DNA from: Mesorhizobium sp. M4B.F.Ca.ET.058.02.1.1
GTDB taxonomy: Bacteria > Pseudomonadota > Alphaproteobacteria > Rhizobiales > Rhizobiaceae
Length of the DNA stretch: 64,000 bases
Direction of reading: 5' to 3'
Assembly (NCBI RefSeq): GCF_003952505.1
Contig: NZ_CP034450.1
Location: forward strand, 2,418,001 to 2,482,000
This document shows, in pieces, positions 38,499 to 47,562 of this stretch. Within the stretch, counting starts at the first letter, position 1; each line of letters opens with the position of its first letter. A program made the translations under genes and the position numbers. The notes under the pieces are model-generated. The model had not been told where the DNA came from. It saw only the letters and a list, made by a program, of their open reading frames with translations, and did no database searches.

Positions 38499-39659
38499 TC
38501 ATGGCGATTTTGGCGCAGCCGACCAGGCGATGACGGCGGAGACGAGCAGGACGACCGCCGCCGTGATCGAGGCCGAGACATAGTTGCCGGAGGCCTGCGC
38601 CAGCATGCCGGCAGCGATCGGGCCGATGATCTGGCCAACGCCGAAGGCGGCGGTCATCAGCGCGAAGATGCGGCGCGGCGACCGGGGCGCGAGCTGCCTT
38701 GCCGCCTGCAGACCGAGCGCGGTGATGGCGACGAAGGTGCCGCCAAGCAGAACGCCAGCCAGCAGCGGACCGGCATAGCCGCCGACAACGACGCTGGCGG
38801 CGACGCCGACCACCTCGAGGAGACAAGCGAGCACGTAGGCTGGATAAAGACCGCACCTTCCGGCGACCTTCTGCCACAGCCAGACGGACGGAAAACCGGC
38901 GAGCCCGGTGACCATCCAGACCATGGCCTCGAACAGGCGCCCGCCGCCGCTCTGGCGCACAATGGCGACGAGGAAGGTCGCTGTCACCACATAGCCGAAA
39001 CCGAACAGGCCATAGGCAACGATCATCTTCAGCAGAGAGCGGTCCTTCGGCAGCGCCGGCTCGCGGTCTTCGGCGCCATTGATGATCGTGGCGGAGCCAG
39101 CAAGCAGGGCAACGACGGCGAGACCCAAAGCGGAGATCGCCGCCGCCCACAGCCAGCCCGCCGCCCAACCGGCATGAACCGTGACGAGAACAGCCATCAA
39201 TGCCGAGGAAGCGGCGATGCCCAAACCGACACCGCCGAAATGCAGCGCCTGCAGATCACTTCGACCCGCCGCGGCAAGATGGCTGAAGACGATCGAGGCC
39301 ATGAAGACCATCACAAAGGCGCTGGCGAGGCCGGCAAGAAAGCGGATGACGAGAAAAGCCGCGATCGTCTCGCCGAAGCCCATCAGGGCGGCAAGGACGG
39401 CGCTGGCGGCGAGGCCGGCAAACATCAGCATGCGTTCGCGGCCATGCGCCCAGCCGCCGGCGGCGGCAAAGGCGCCGGCGAGATAGCCTAGATAGTTGGC
39501 CGAGGCGATCCAGCCGGCGTCAGCCGGCGACAGATGCAGTTCCTCCATCATGCCCGGCAGGATCGGCGTGTAGACGAAACGGCCGATGCCCATGGCGACA
39601 GCCATGGCCAGCATGCCGGCCACAGCGAGACGCGAGGGCGATGGCGAGGCGGTTTTCAT
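38499..39659 (-). CDS. YbfB/YjiJ family MFS transporter
   Basis: A 386-aa secondary transporter with about twelve helices. The start of TM1, MGIGRFVYTPILPGMMEELHLS, is the characteristic signature of YbfB/YjiJ proteins (GxGRFxYTPxLP). The substrate is unknown; relatives are thought to export small metabolites. ATG 39659 is chosen over 39695 because the first 12 codons are Cys-rich and atypical. Confidence 0.88.
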   Translation of the reverse strand: MKTASPSPSRLAVAGMLAMAVAMGIGRFVYTPILPGMMEELHLSPADAGWIASANYLGYLAGAFAAAGGWAHGRERMLMFAGLAASAVLAALMGFGETIAAFLVIRFLAGLASAFVMVFMASIVFSHLAAAGRSDLQALHFGGVGLGIAASSALMAVLVTVHAGWAAGWLWAAAISALGLAVVALLAGSATIINGAEDREPALPKDRSLLKMIVAYGLFGFGYVVTATFLVAIVRQSGGGRLFEAMVWMVTGLAGFPSVWLWQKVAGRCGLYPAYVLACLLEVVGVAASVVVGGYAGPLLAGVLLGGTFVAITALGLQAARQLAPRSPRRIFALMTAAFGVGQIIGPIAAGMLAQASGNYVSASITAAVVLLVSAVIAWSAAPKSP

Positions 39660-39749
39660 CGCAGCGCACAATAGGTGCGCAGGACAGCAAGACAATGCGG
39701 TTGCGTTGGGCCAGCGACCGTCGGCCGTGCCCGGCTATCGGCCGCCGAG

Positions 39750-39956
39750 TTAGCGGCAGCCCGCCTGCCCCGTCTCATAGGACGTACGCCGCGCCGTTAG
39801 CCGAAACGGCATGTCTCCCAGTTCGCGCTCCGACATCGTGTCCAGCACCGGATGCGCCAATGGATCGGCCACCCATCTCGCGATCTCGCTTTCGTATCGG
39901 GCGCCCTGCCCTCCGCCAGCGACGACCAGACCATTGAGCAATGACAAAATCTTCAT
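39750..39956 (-). CDS. small DUF1127-like protein
   Basis: A 68-aa protein, MKILSLLNGLVVAGGG then EIARWVADPLAHPVLDTMSERELGDMPFRL. The MSERELxDMPF segment resembles the conserved helix of DUF1127 proteins (RELxDIGL), a class of short rhizobial proteins often acting in RNA or phosphate regulation. GAGG is 7 bases before ATG 39956. It diverges from the LysR gene at 40052, which suggests regulation by it. Family assignment is tentative. Confidence 0.6.
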   Translation of the reverse strand: MKILSLLNGLVVAGGGQGARYESEIARWVADPLAHPVLDTMSERELGDMPFRLTARRTSYETGQAGCR

Positions 39957-40034
39957 GGTTTCGCCTCGAATTCGCGTTGACCCCTATAGAATCTGTATCC
40001 ACGCCATGCGTTTCAATTGAGATTTCCGCCATGT

Positions 40035-40050
40035 CAGTTTAGAAAAACTG
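40035..40050. promoter_or_regulatory. palindrome at the LysR start codon
   Basis: CAGTTT-AGAA-AAACTG lies one base before the ATG at 40052, where a ribosome binding site would be expected; no Shine-Dalgarno is visible. It may be an autoregulatory operator. Confidence 0.4.
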
Positions 40051-40051
40051 T

Positions 40052-40965
40052 ATGAGCCTGTTGAACCGCGTCCATCTGAACGGCCTGCGTGCCGTGGAAA
40101 CCGTCGCCCGGCTCGGCTCGCTCGCGGCGGCGGCCGGCGAGCTCAACGTCTCGGCCAGCGCCGTCAGCCAACAGATCAAGCGCACGGAAAAGCAGCTCGG
40201 CCAGGCGCTGTTCGAACGCACGCCGGGCGGCCTTGTTCCAACGGAGTTCGGCGCGCTGTTCACGGCAAGGCTTGGGGCGGGCTTTCGCGAGCTGGCGCAG
40301 GCCGTGGCGATGGCCGACGAGGCCAGCCAATGCACGCTGGTTGTTTCGGTAGCGCCGGCCTTCGCCTCGAAGTGGCTGCTGCCGAGGTTGTCCCGGCATT
40401 TCGCCCGGCATCCGAACGTACTGTTGCGCATCGACGCCTCGGGTCGGGTCGCCGATCTCGACCATTCCGACATCGATGTCGGCATCCGGATGGGCGACGG
40501 CAAATGGCCGGGCGTGCGCGCGGAACTGCTTCTGGCGCAAGAGGTGTTCCCGGTCTGCACGCCGTCGATCGCGGCCAGACTGCACTCGATCGAGGATCTG
40601 GCGCAGACCTGCGCGATCACCGACGAGCGCTCGATGATCAGTTGGGACAGCTGGTTCGCGGCGGCCGGCGTCTCGCCGGTCACCTTTCTGAAGGGGCACA
40701 TTTCACCGATCCCATGCTCTGCCTGGAATCGGCGATCGCCGGCCATGGCGTCATGCTCGCCTGGCAGTTGCTGACCGCCGACGCGCTGGCCGACGGCCGG
40801 CTGGTCGCGCCATTCGGCGTGCGCGCCGAGAGCGGGCTGGGCTACTGGATGGTGACCTCTGCCACAAAAGGCGAGAGCCGCAAGGTGCGCGACTTCAAGG
40901 CCTGGATCCGCGAGGAGATCGAGGCGACCATGGCAAAGTTCCGGACGCTCGACAGCGCCGCCTGA
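40052..40965 (+). pseudogene. LysR-family regulator (GcvA-like), frameshifted at a G4 run
   Basis: An LTTR of about 304 aa if intact. The N-terminal helix-turn-helix (LAAAAGELNVSASAVSQQIKR) and most of the effector domain read in one frame up to SPVTFLKG. At G4 (40693-40696) the frame is lost. Restoring one G gives GAHFTDPMLCLESAIAGHGVMLAWQLL and continues in the other frame to a stop at 40965. As it stands, the protein would end at 40774 with a nonsense tail. It resembles GcvA/AmpR-type LTTRs. Either a recent loss or a homopolymer error. Confidence 0.85.
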
Positions 40966-41009
40966 CCCAGTCGATCCCTGTGGAAAGGCCAGCCCTGCCG
41001 GTCTATGTA

Positions 41010-41153
41010 AGAGACTGTTTCGAAATTCGCTCCGGCGAGTCATATGGTGGTGGATTCGAGAACGGTAGCGCAGCGGACATTCGTCCGTGAGCAACGGAAG
41101 CGCAGAAAACGCCATCAGATGGCCGCCAGAGTGGAAATTTCCAAACAGTCTCT
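41010..41153. repeat. 144-bp repeat with terminal inverted repeats and central hairpin (copy 2)
   Basis: The termini (41010-41027 and 41136-41153) are an 18-bp inverted repeat with a single mismatch, AGAGACTGTTTCGAAATT at the left. The centre has the hairpin CGGAC-ATTC-GTCCG, flanked by TTCGAGA...AGCGCAG and TGAGCAACGGAAGCGCAGAAAA. Copy 1 is at 14346-14488. The element lies just upstream of the M29 aminopeptidase gene and so is in its leader. Confidence 0.75.
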
Positions 41154-41187
41154 AGGACCAGACCTCACAATCACGGCAGGCAGGATC

Positions 41188-42444
41188 ATGACCACACATT
41201 CGCGCGGCGTTGCAGCAACCATCGACCCGGTGAAGCTCGACAGGCTGGCCGAGGTCGCCATCAAGGTCGGGCTGCAGCTGCAGCCGGGACAGGACCTTGT
41301 GGTGACGTCGTCGATCGCGGCCCTGCCCTTGACGCGGCGCATCGTCGAGCATGCCTACAAGGCCGGCGCCGGGTTGGTGACGCCGATCTTCAATGATGAC
41401 GAGATCACGCTGGCGCGCTTCCGCTATGGCGCTGACGCCGGCTTCGATCGTGCCGCCGGCTGGCTCTATGAAGGCATGGCGAAAGCCTTTGCCAACAACG
41501 CGGCGCGGCTTGCTGTGCGCGGCGAGGATCCGTCGCTCCTGTCGGCGCAGGATCCGGCCAAGGTGGCGCGCGCCAACAAGGCGAACTCGATGGCCTACCA
41601 GCCGGCGCTGGAGAAGATCACCGGCTTCGACATCAACTGGAACATTATCGCCTATCCGGACCTTGCCTGGGCCAAGCAGGTGTTTCCGGGCGATGCCGAC
41701 GACGTTGCGGTGGCCAAGCTCGCCGACGCGATCTTCTCGGCCTCGCGGGTCGACGTCGAAGACCCGATCGCCAACTGGAAGGCGCACAACGCCGCGTTGG
41801 CCGAGCGCACGAAATGGCTGAACGGCCATAAATTCCATGCGCTGCATTTCACCGGGCCGGGCACCGACCTGACGGTCGGGCTGGCCGAAGGCCATGAATG
41901 GATGGGCGGCGCCTCGACGGCCAAGAACGGCGTCACCTGCAACCCGAACATCCCGACCGAGGAGGTGTTCACGACGCCGCATGCAAGGCGGGTCTCGGGC
42001 CACGTCTCGTCGACCAAGCCGCTTTCCTACCAGGGCACGCTGATCGACGAGATCTCAGTGCGCTTCGAGGAAGGCCGGATCGTCGAGGCCAAGGCTTCCA
42101 AGGGCGAGGACGTGCTGAAGAAGGTGCTCGACACCGACGAAGGCGCGCGCCGCCTCGGCGAAGTGGCGCTGGTGCCGCATTCCTCGCCGATCTCGAAGAG
42201 CGGATTGCTGTTCTTCAACACGCTGTTCGACGAGAACGCCGCCTGCCATATCGCGCTCGGCCAGTGCTATTCGAAGTGCTTCGTCGACGGCGCCTCGCTC
42301 AGCCAGGACGAGATCGCCGCGCGCGGCGGCAACAAAAGCTTTATTCACATCGACTGGATGATCGGCTCGGACAAGATCGACATCGACGGTCTCGGCAAGG
42401 ACGGCAGCCGCGTGCCGGTGATGCGTAAGGGCGAATGGGCCTGA
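41188..42444 (+). CDS. M29 family aminopeptidase
   Basis: Metal-dependent exopeptidase of the thermophilic aminopeptidase (AmpS/AmpT) family, 418 aa. Likely metal ligands are in TEEVFTTPH, NAACHIALGQCY and the C-terminal HIDWMIGSD (His-x-Asp). It is cytoplasmic with broad specificity in known members. ATG 41188 is chosen since GGCAGGATC precedes it and upstream in-frame codons lie inside the repeat at 41010-41153. Confidence 0.92.
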   Translation: MTTHSRGVAATIDPVKLDRLAEVAIKVGLQLQPGQDLVVTSSIAALPLTRRIVEHAYKAGAGLVTPIFNDDEITLARFRYGADAGFDRAAGWLYEGMAKAFANNAARLAVRGEDPSLLSAQDPAKVARANKANSMAYQPALEKITGFDINWNIIAYPDLAWAKQVFPGDADDVAVAKLADAIFSASRVDVEDPIANWKAHNAALAERTKWLNGHKFHALHFTGPGTDLTVGLAEGHEWMGGASTAKNGVTCNPNIPTEEVFTTPHARRVSGHVSSTKPLSYQGTLIDEISVRFEEGRIVEAKASKGEDVLKKVLDTDEGARRLGEVALVPHSSPISKSGLLFFNTLFDENAACHIALGQCYSKCFVDGASLSQDEIAARGGNKSFIHIDWMIGSDKIDIDGLGKDGSRVPVMRKGEWA

Positions 42445-42466
42445 GGGGGTTCGCTTTGAGGGTGTG

Positions 42467-42823
42467 ATGGCCTTCGACATAGCGGTGAAGCGCATCTATG
42501 AAGCGCCGGCGAAAGCGGACGGCCAACGGGTGCTGGTCGACCGCATCTGGCCGCGCGGCATCGCCAAGACGGATGCCGCGCTGACGCTATGGCTGAAGGA
42601 GATCGCCCCGAGCGACGAACTGCGCAAATGGTTCGGGCACGAGACGGAGCGCTGGGCGGAGTTTCGGAAGCGGTATTCGGCGGAACTGGATGGGAATGGC
42701 GAGGCGATGGCCCAGCTGCGCGCATTGCTCGGCAAAGGCAAGGTGACGCTGCTCTATGGCGCACATGATGAGGCACACAACAATGCGGTGGCGCTGGCGG
42801 AGTATTTGCAAGCCCAAGCATAA
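42467..42823 (+). CDS. DUF488 family protein
   Basis: A 118-aa conserved cytoplasmic protein. The motif VLVDRIWPRGIAKTDA followed by WLKEIAPSDELRKWFGH is the DUF488/YeaO signature. The function is unknown; some members are linked to uroporphyrin or heme metabolism without firm proof. GAGGG sits just before ATG 42467. It is 22 bp behind the aminopeptidase, likely one transcript. Confidence 0.9.
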   Translation: MAFDIAVKRIYEAPAKADGQRVLVDRIWPRGIAKTDAALTLWLKEIAPSDELRKWFGHETERWAEFRKRYSAELDGNGEAMAQLRALLGKGKVTLLYGAHDEAHNNAVALAEYLQAQA

Positions 42824-42841
42824 ATGACGTCGAGTTCCTTC

Positions 42842-43000
42842 GCCCCCCTCTCTGGCCAGCCGGCCATCTCCCCCTCAAGGGGGGAGATCAGCTTTCGCGC
42901 CGGCTTTCGCCAAATCGCCAACGTCGCAGGAATGAGCGACGCGCCAAAGCTGCCAATCTCCCCCTCGAGGGGGAGATGTCCGGCAGGACAGAGGGGGGCG
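42842..43000. repeat. RIME-like palindromic intergenic repeat (type B, copy 2)
   Basis: The outer arms (CGCCCCCCTCTCTGGCC at the left, GACAGAGGGGGGCG at the right) are inverted. Inner hairpins ATCTCCCCCTCAAGGGGGG and ATCTCCCCCTCGAGGGGGA lie at 42865-42888 and 42956-42977. Motifs are shared with 26935-27083, but order is inside out. Confidence 0.75.
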
Positions 43001-43029
43001 CGAAGGATTGCTGCGTACGAGATGGCCCC

Positions 43030-43383
43030 TTATTTCCCGCCAACCACCTCCTCATAAGCCTCCGGCTTGAATCCAACCAGGATGCGCTCTCCAACCTCCA
43101 GCACCGGTCGCTTGATCATCGTCGGCTTGGCGAGCATCAGCTTCTTCGCCTTCTTCTCGTCGAGCGCACCCTTCTCCTCGCCCGGCAGTTCGCGAAAAGT
43201 CGTGCTCCCCTTGTTGAGCAGTTTTTCCCAGCCGACCTTTCCGACCCAGCCGTTCAGCCTCTCCGCCTCGATGCCCTCGGCCCGGTAGTCGTGGAAGCGG
43301 TAGGGAACGTCGCGGCTTTCCAGCCAGACGCGCGCCTTCTTGATCGTGTCGCAGTTGGTGATGCCATACATGGTGATCGTCAA
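43030..43383 (-). CDS. ArsC/Spx family reductase-like protein (YffB type)
   Basis: A 117-aa thioredoxin-fold protein. The single active-site cysteine is in MYGITNCDTIKKARVWLE, followed by RFHDYRAEGI and KPTMIKRPVLE, all typical of YffB/ArsC-related proteins. YffB is glutathione dependent; true arsenate reduction is uncertain. Translation may begin at TTG 43383, with AGAGG upstream, or at ATG 43371. Confidence 0.88.
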   Translation of the reverse strand: MTITMYGITNCDTIKKARVWLESRDVPYRFHDYRAEGIEAERLNGWVGKVGWEKLLNKGSTTFRELPGEEKGALDEKKAKKLMLAKPTMIKRPVLEVGERILVGFKPEAYEEVVGGK

Positions 43384-43484
43384 AACAGGCCTCTTGAACT
43401 GACGGATTTACGAATCCGACGGAACCGTAGGCCCGCCCTGCCCGCTTTGCCAACCGTCCACACCTCGATTTTTGGCCTTGCCAA

Positions 43485-43506
43485 TACTTAGGTTTTTTCC
43501 TAAGTA
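43485..43506. promoter_or_regulatory. ArsR-type operator, TACTTAGG-N6-CCTAAGTA
   Basis: A perfect 8-bp inverted repeat spaced by six T lies 35 bp before the ArsR-family ATG, probably over the promoter. Size and symmetry suit a winged-helix dimer, so autorepression is likely. Confidence 0.7.
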
Positions 43507-43540
43507 ATTGCCGACGAGCAGCGACCGAGGAGAACCAACC

Positions 43541-43894
43541 ATGAGCCCGCAGACCGTCAGCGAAAGCGTGCCGCCGATCGACGGCATTTTTCGCGCGCTC
43601 GCCGATCCGACGCGCCGCCTCGTGGTGGAGCGGCTGGGCAGGAGCCCTGCCTCGGTCAGTGAGCTGGCGGAGCCGTTCGACATGGCGCTGCCGTCCTTCG
43701 TCGAGCACCTCAAGGTGCTGGAAGGCTGTGGACTTGTCCGTTCGGAGAAAGCCGGGCGCGTCAGGACCTACCGGCTTTCACCCGAGCCGCTGGCGCTCGC
43801 GGAGAACTGGCTGGCCGAACAGCGCGCGCTCTGGGAGAGCCGACTCGACCAGTTCGATGCCTATGTCATGTCGCTTAAGGAGAAAGAAAAATGA
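43541..43894 (+). CDS. ArsR-family winged-helix regulator
   Basis: A 117-aa DNA-binding repressor of the ArsR/SmtB fold: [18 protein letters not shown] begins the DNA-binding core, and [29 protein letters not shown] covers the recognition helix (in two parts, residues about 38-66). No metal-binding CxC motif is seen, so it is not a classic metal sensor. GAGGAG precedes ATG 43541. It overlaps the AHSA1 gene as ATGA, the usual ArsR-SRPBCC pair. Confidence 0.92.
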   Translation: MSPQTVSESVPPIDGIFRALADPTRRLVVERLGRSPASVSELAEPFDMALPSFVEHLKVLEGCGLVRSEKAGRVRTYRLSPEPLALAENWLAEQRALWESRLDQFDAYVMSLKEKEK

Positions 43895-44370
43895 GCTATC
43901 CATTCAAGTTCGATCCGAGGCTGGACCTGACACTGGAACGCGTCCTCGACGCGCCGCGCGAACTGCTTTGGCGCGCCTGGACGATGCCAGAGCACGTCAA
44001 GCAATGGTTCACGCCGAAGCCGTGGATCATCACCGATTGCGAGATCGACCTTCGGCCCGGCGGCTTGTTTCGCACCCGCATGCAGTCGCCCGACGGCAAG
44101 GAGGTCAACGACCGCCATTGCTGCTATCTCGAGATCGTGCCGAACGAGCGCCTGGTGTGGACGGACGCGCTGCTACCCGGCTACCGGCCGTCCGGTGAGC
44201 CGTTCATCACCGCGGTCATTGCGCTGACACAAGAAGGCAAAGGCACACGCTATACCGCCACCGCCATCCACCGCGACGAGGCGACGCGCGACAGCCATGA
44301 AGAGATGGGCTTCTTCGATGGCTGGGGCACGGTGGCCGACCAGCTTGCGGACTATGCAAAGACGATTTGA
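43891..44370 (+). CDS. SRPBCC/AHSA1-domain protein
   Basis: A 159-aa START-like fold protein of the AHSA1 (Aha1 C-terminal) group. [19 protein letters not shown] opens the domain, and [12 protein letters not shown] is the usual C-terminal helix. Such proteins are commonly coupled to an ArsR gene and may bind a hydrophobic ligand sensed by the pair. The ATG overlaps the ArsR stop. Confidence 0.9.
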   Translation: MSYPFKFDPRLDLTLERVLDAPRELLWRAWTMPEHVKQWFTPKPWIITDCEIDLRPGGLFRTRMQSPDGKEVNDRHCCYLEIVPNERLVWTDALLPGYRPSGEPFITAVIALTQEGKGTRYTATAIHRDEATRDSHEEMGFFDGWGTVADQLADYAKTI

Positions 44371-44455
44371 GGTCTCGCCCTCAAACGGCGGCCGGAGCGC
44401 TTCGCCCCCGGCCGCGTGAGATAACGACAAAACGCAGCGAGCGGGACTGGCCAGG

Positions 44456-44809
44456 CTAGTAATAAAAACGCTCTTCGCTGATCTTGCCGTTCTTGACCGT
44501 GTAGAGGCCGACCTCATTCATGGTGACGCGCTCGCCGGTGGATTTGGGCGTTATGTCGAACTTGAAGCGCAGCGCGAACTGGTCGCCATTGACATAGGGG
44601 CCGTCGACCGAGCCGCCGTGAACCTCATGGTTCGCTTCCCACCACTCGCCCTTCTGCTTGACGGCTTCCTTGCCGTTGCAAACGGCCATCGGCCCTTCCA
44701 TGGCCTCATAGCTGACGATGTCGTCGGCATTGTACCTCGCGGCAGCGCTGTGGCTGTCGCCCTGCTTGAGGAGCTCCGTGAAATCCTTGGCAATTTCGGC
44801 AGTGGTCAT
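44456..44809 (-). CDS. SnoaL/NTF2-like protein
   Basis: A 117-aa cone-shaped alpha+beta barrel protein of the NTF2/SnoaL superfamily, of the group with the MTTAEIAKDFTELLKQGD start and the YNADDIVSYEAMEGP segment. Function unknown; no catalytic pair can be assigned. AGGAGG precedes ATG 44809, a strong ribosome binding site. Confidence 0.85.
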   Translation of the reverse strand: MTTAEIAKDFTELLKQGDSHSAAARYNADDIVSYEAMEGPMAVCNGKEAVKQKGEWWEANHEVHGGSVDGPYVNGDQFALRFKFDITPKSTGERVTMNEVGLYTVKNGKISEERFYY

Positions 44810-44975
44810 GACTTCCTCCTGTTCAGACCAGTCGCAGGTAGGGGGTCGATTGCTCGGCTGCCACCATTGACCCGGTCGACAGGTGACAATTCATGTCAGG
44901 ATGAGCGAGACGGGCTCGCCGCGGCAACATGCTCACATCGTGGCCAAGGCATCGTTGTCGCCGTCCACCTGCCAG

Positions 44976-45962
44976 CTACAACGGCGAATAACACCCGCGC
45001 TCGATGGCAAGGCGCCGCACCAGCGCCAGCACACTGTCGATGTTCGGCGTCGGCTGGCCGGTCAGGCGGCCGAGTTCCTGCACCGCGCTCACCAGCGCGT
45101 CGATCTCCATGGGGCGGCCGCGCTCCAGATCCTGCAGCATCGAAGTCTTGTGCTCGCCGACGTCGCCGGCGCCCTTGATGCGCTTGTCGACGGGGATCGG
45201 AAAGCGGACGCCGAGGCTTTCGCCGATCGCTTGCGCCTCCAGCATCATGGCGCGGGCAAGCGTTCGCGTTCCCTCGTCGGCGACGATGGCCGCGAGCGTG
45301 CTGCCGGTCAGCGCCGAGATCGGATTGAAGGACAGATTGCCCCAGAGTTTTATCCAGATCTCCGAGCGGATGTCCTCGCGCACCGGCGCCTGCAGTCCGG
45401 CTTTGACCATCTCGCGCGCCAGCGCGTTTACGCGCTCGCTCTTTTCGCCGGACGGCTCGCCAAGCGAGAACCGCGTACCCTCGACATGGCGGATCAGGCC
45501 GGGGGCATCGACCTCCGCGGCGGGATAGACGACGGAGCCGATGACGCGCTGCGGGCCGATGCGCTGCCAGATCGTGCCGCCGGGATCGACCGCCTGGATG
45601 CGCGTGCCTTCGAGCGCGCCGCCGGCCTTGTAGAAGTACCACCAGGGCACGCCGTTCTGCATGGTGACCACCGCTGTCTCCGGCCCAAGCAGCGGTGCGA
45701 GCTGGTCGAGCGCCGGCGCCAGCGAATGGGCCTTCAGCGCCAGCACGACATAGTCCTGCACGCCGAGCTCTTCCGCGCGGGCGGCCGCCCTCACTGGCGC
45801 GGCAATCTCGCTCTCGCCCTCGATCAGCCTGAGGCCATCGGCCTTGATGGCCTCGAGATGCGCCCCGCGCGCCACGACCGACAGGTCGACCGAGCCCGCG
45901 ATCGCCAGCTTGGCGGCGAGATAGCCGCCGATGGCGCCGGCGCCGAAAACGGTGACGCGCAT
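44976..45962 (-). CDS. ketopantoate reductase-family oxidoreductase
   Basis: A 328-aa NADPH-dependent 6-phosphogluconate-fold reductase of the PanE/ApbA family. The Rossmann motif VFGAGAIGGYLA is at residues 5-16. The conserved KLWGNLSFNPISALTG segment carries the catalytic Lys. It overlaps the upstream acyl-CoA ligase by one base (stop/ATG), so it belongs to the importer operon. In that setting it may reduce a 2-oxo acid other than ketopantoate. Confidence 0.88.
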   Translation of the reverse strand: MRVTVFGAGAIGGYLAAKLAIAGSVDLSVVARGAHLEAIKADGLRLIEGESEIAAPVRAAARAEELGVQDYVVLALKAHSLAPALDQLAPLLGPETAVVTMQNGVPWWYFYKAGGALEGTRIQAVDPGGTIWQRIGPQRVIGSVVYPAAEVDAPGLIRHVEGTRFSLGEPSGEKSERVNALAREMVKAGLQAPVREDIRSEIWIKLWGNLSFNPISALTGSTLAAIVADEGTRTLARAMMLEAQAIGESLGVRFPIPVDKRIKGAGDVGEHKTSMLQDLERGRPMEIDALVSAVQELGRLTGQPTPNIDSVLALVRRLAIERGCYSPL

Positions 45963-47491
45963 CAGCCGAGCCCGAGTTTTGCGGCGAGGCCGATGCGCTG
46001 CAGCTTGCCGGTCGCGCCCTTGGGGATCTCGTCGAGGATCACCACCTTGCGCGGCACCTTGAAATCGGCGAGGCGCGCCGCGGCAAAGCCGCGAATGTCG
46101 GACTCGCTGGCGCTCTGCCCCTCGCGCAGCACGATCGCCACGGCCACCTCCTCGCCCAGCTTGTCGTGCGGCATGGCGAAGGTGACGACCTGCGCAACCG
46201 CCGGGTGATCCATCAGCACGCCGTCGACTTCCAGCGGCGAGATCTTCTCGCCGCCGCGGTTGATGATCTCCTTCAGCCGGCCGGTAACGCGCAGATAGCC
46301 ATCCTCGTCGAGCACACCCTGATCGCCGGTGTGGAACCAGCCATGGGCGAAAGCACTCGCATTGGCGTCGGGGTTCTTCTCGTAGCCGGCCGTCACATTG
46401 GGTCCGCGAATGACGATCTCGCCGGTTTGGCCCGGTTTCAGCAACTGCCCGTCCGGCGCCATGACCGCCACGTCTGGCCCGGCTGCGGCGCCGACGCTGC
46501 CCGGCTTGCGCTGGCCGGGCGGCAGCCGGTTGGAGGCCATCTGGTGCGCGGCTTCGGTCATGCCGTAGGATTCGATCACCGGGCAGCCGAAGGTCGCCTC
46601 CAGTTCGGCCATCACCTGCGCCGGCAAGGACGCCGAGGACGAACGGATGAAACGCAATGGTGTCGCCGCGAGAGTATCCGCGTTGCGCGCCGCGCGCGGC
46701 AGGATCGCCTGGTGCATGGTCGGCACCGCCGTGTACCAGCTCGGCTTTGCCTCGCCCAGCCAGTGGAAGAAGCGCAGCGCATTGAAGCCCGGCGTGCAGA
46801 AGACGCTGCCGCCAGCGGCGAGCGAGGACAGCACCGCCGCGATCAGCCCGTGAATGTGGAAGAGCGGCATGATGTTGAGGCAGCGATCGGCCGATGTCAG
46901 GCCGAGCGTCGCGCCGATATGCTCGGCCGAGGCGGCAAGATTGGCATGGCTTAATGGCACCAGCTTCGGACGCGAGGTGGTGCCGGAAGTGTGGAGAAGC
47001 AGCGCGATGTCGGCGTCCGCAGCCAATCCGGGCGTGGCGGGCGGACCGACTGGATCGCCCGCGATGGTGAAGCTGCCGGCCGGCGCGTCATCCGGCAGCA
47101 GCAACCGCAGCACCCGGATGCCGAGACGCTCGGCAACTTCGACCGCCAGCCCCTGCTCATCCCTGGCAACCAGGATCGCCTTGGCGCCGATGTCGGAGAG
47201 ATAGAAATCGAGCTCGTCGGCCCGGTAGGCCGGATTGAGCGGAGCAGTCGAGGCCGCCGCCGCCACGGCGAGGAAGGCGGTCGCCATCTCCGGCCCGTTA
47301 GGCAGCACGATCGCCACACGGTCGCCACGGCCGAGGCCTAGCTCATTCATCTTCGCGACCGTCTCGCGGATCAGCCGGCGCAAACCGCCATGCGTGAGCG
47401 TCGGCCTATCAGGGGCCGAAACAGCCGGCGCGTCAGTGGCGCCGGGGGCGAGGCGGTGCGCAAGGTCCACAGTGTCAGCGGTATTGGTCAT
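45962..47491 (-). CDS. AMP-forming acyl-CoA ligase (oxalyl-CoA synthetase/Pcs60-like)
   Basis: A 509-aa ANL-superfamily enzyme that activates a carboxylic acid with ATP and CoA. The P-loop motif LLHTSGTTSRPK is at 165-176, YGMTEAAHQ and GWFHTGDQG form the A5 and A7-like motifs, and the catalytic lysine is Lys496 in GATGKLQR. The MPLFHIHGLIAAVLSSL segment resembles plant AAE3 and yeast Pcs60, which act on oxalate. Start is ATG 47491 or GTG 47497. It lies 71 bp downstream of the GGT gene. Confidence 0.88.
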   Translation of the reverse strand: MTNTADTVDLAHRLAPGATDAPAVSAPDRPTLTHGGLRRLIRETVAKMNELGLGRGDRVAIVLPNGPEMATAFLAVAAAASTAPLNPAYRADELDFYLSDIGAKAILVARDEQGLAVEVAERLGIRVLRLLLPDDAPAGSFTIAGDPVGPPATPGLAADADIALLLHTSGTTSRPKLVPLSHANLAASAEHIGATLGLTSADRCLNIMPLFHIHGLIAAVLSSLAAGGSVFCTPGFNALRFFHWLGEAKPSWYTAVPTMHQAILPRAARNADTLAATPLRFIRSSSASLPAQVMAELEATFGCPVIESYGMTEAAHQMASNRLPPGQRKPGSVGAAAGPDVAVMAPDGQLLKPGQTGEIVIRGPNVTAGYEKNPDANASAFAHGWFHTGDQGVLDEDGYLRVTGRLKEIINRGGEKISPLEVDGVLMDHPAVAQVVTFAMPHDKLGEEVAVAIVLREGQSASESDIRGFAAARLADFKVPRKVVILDEIPKGATGKLQRIGLAAKLGLG

Positions 47492-47562
47492 GGTCACCGA
47501 CTATCTTTCCAGCCTGCAAAAATCCAGCCGAGCGGCAGCACGCAATCGTGAAGCCGCCGGCA

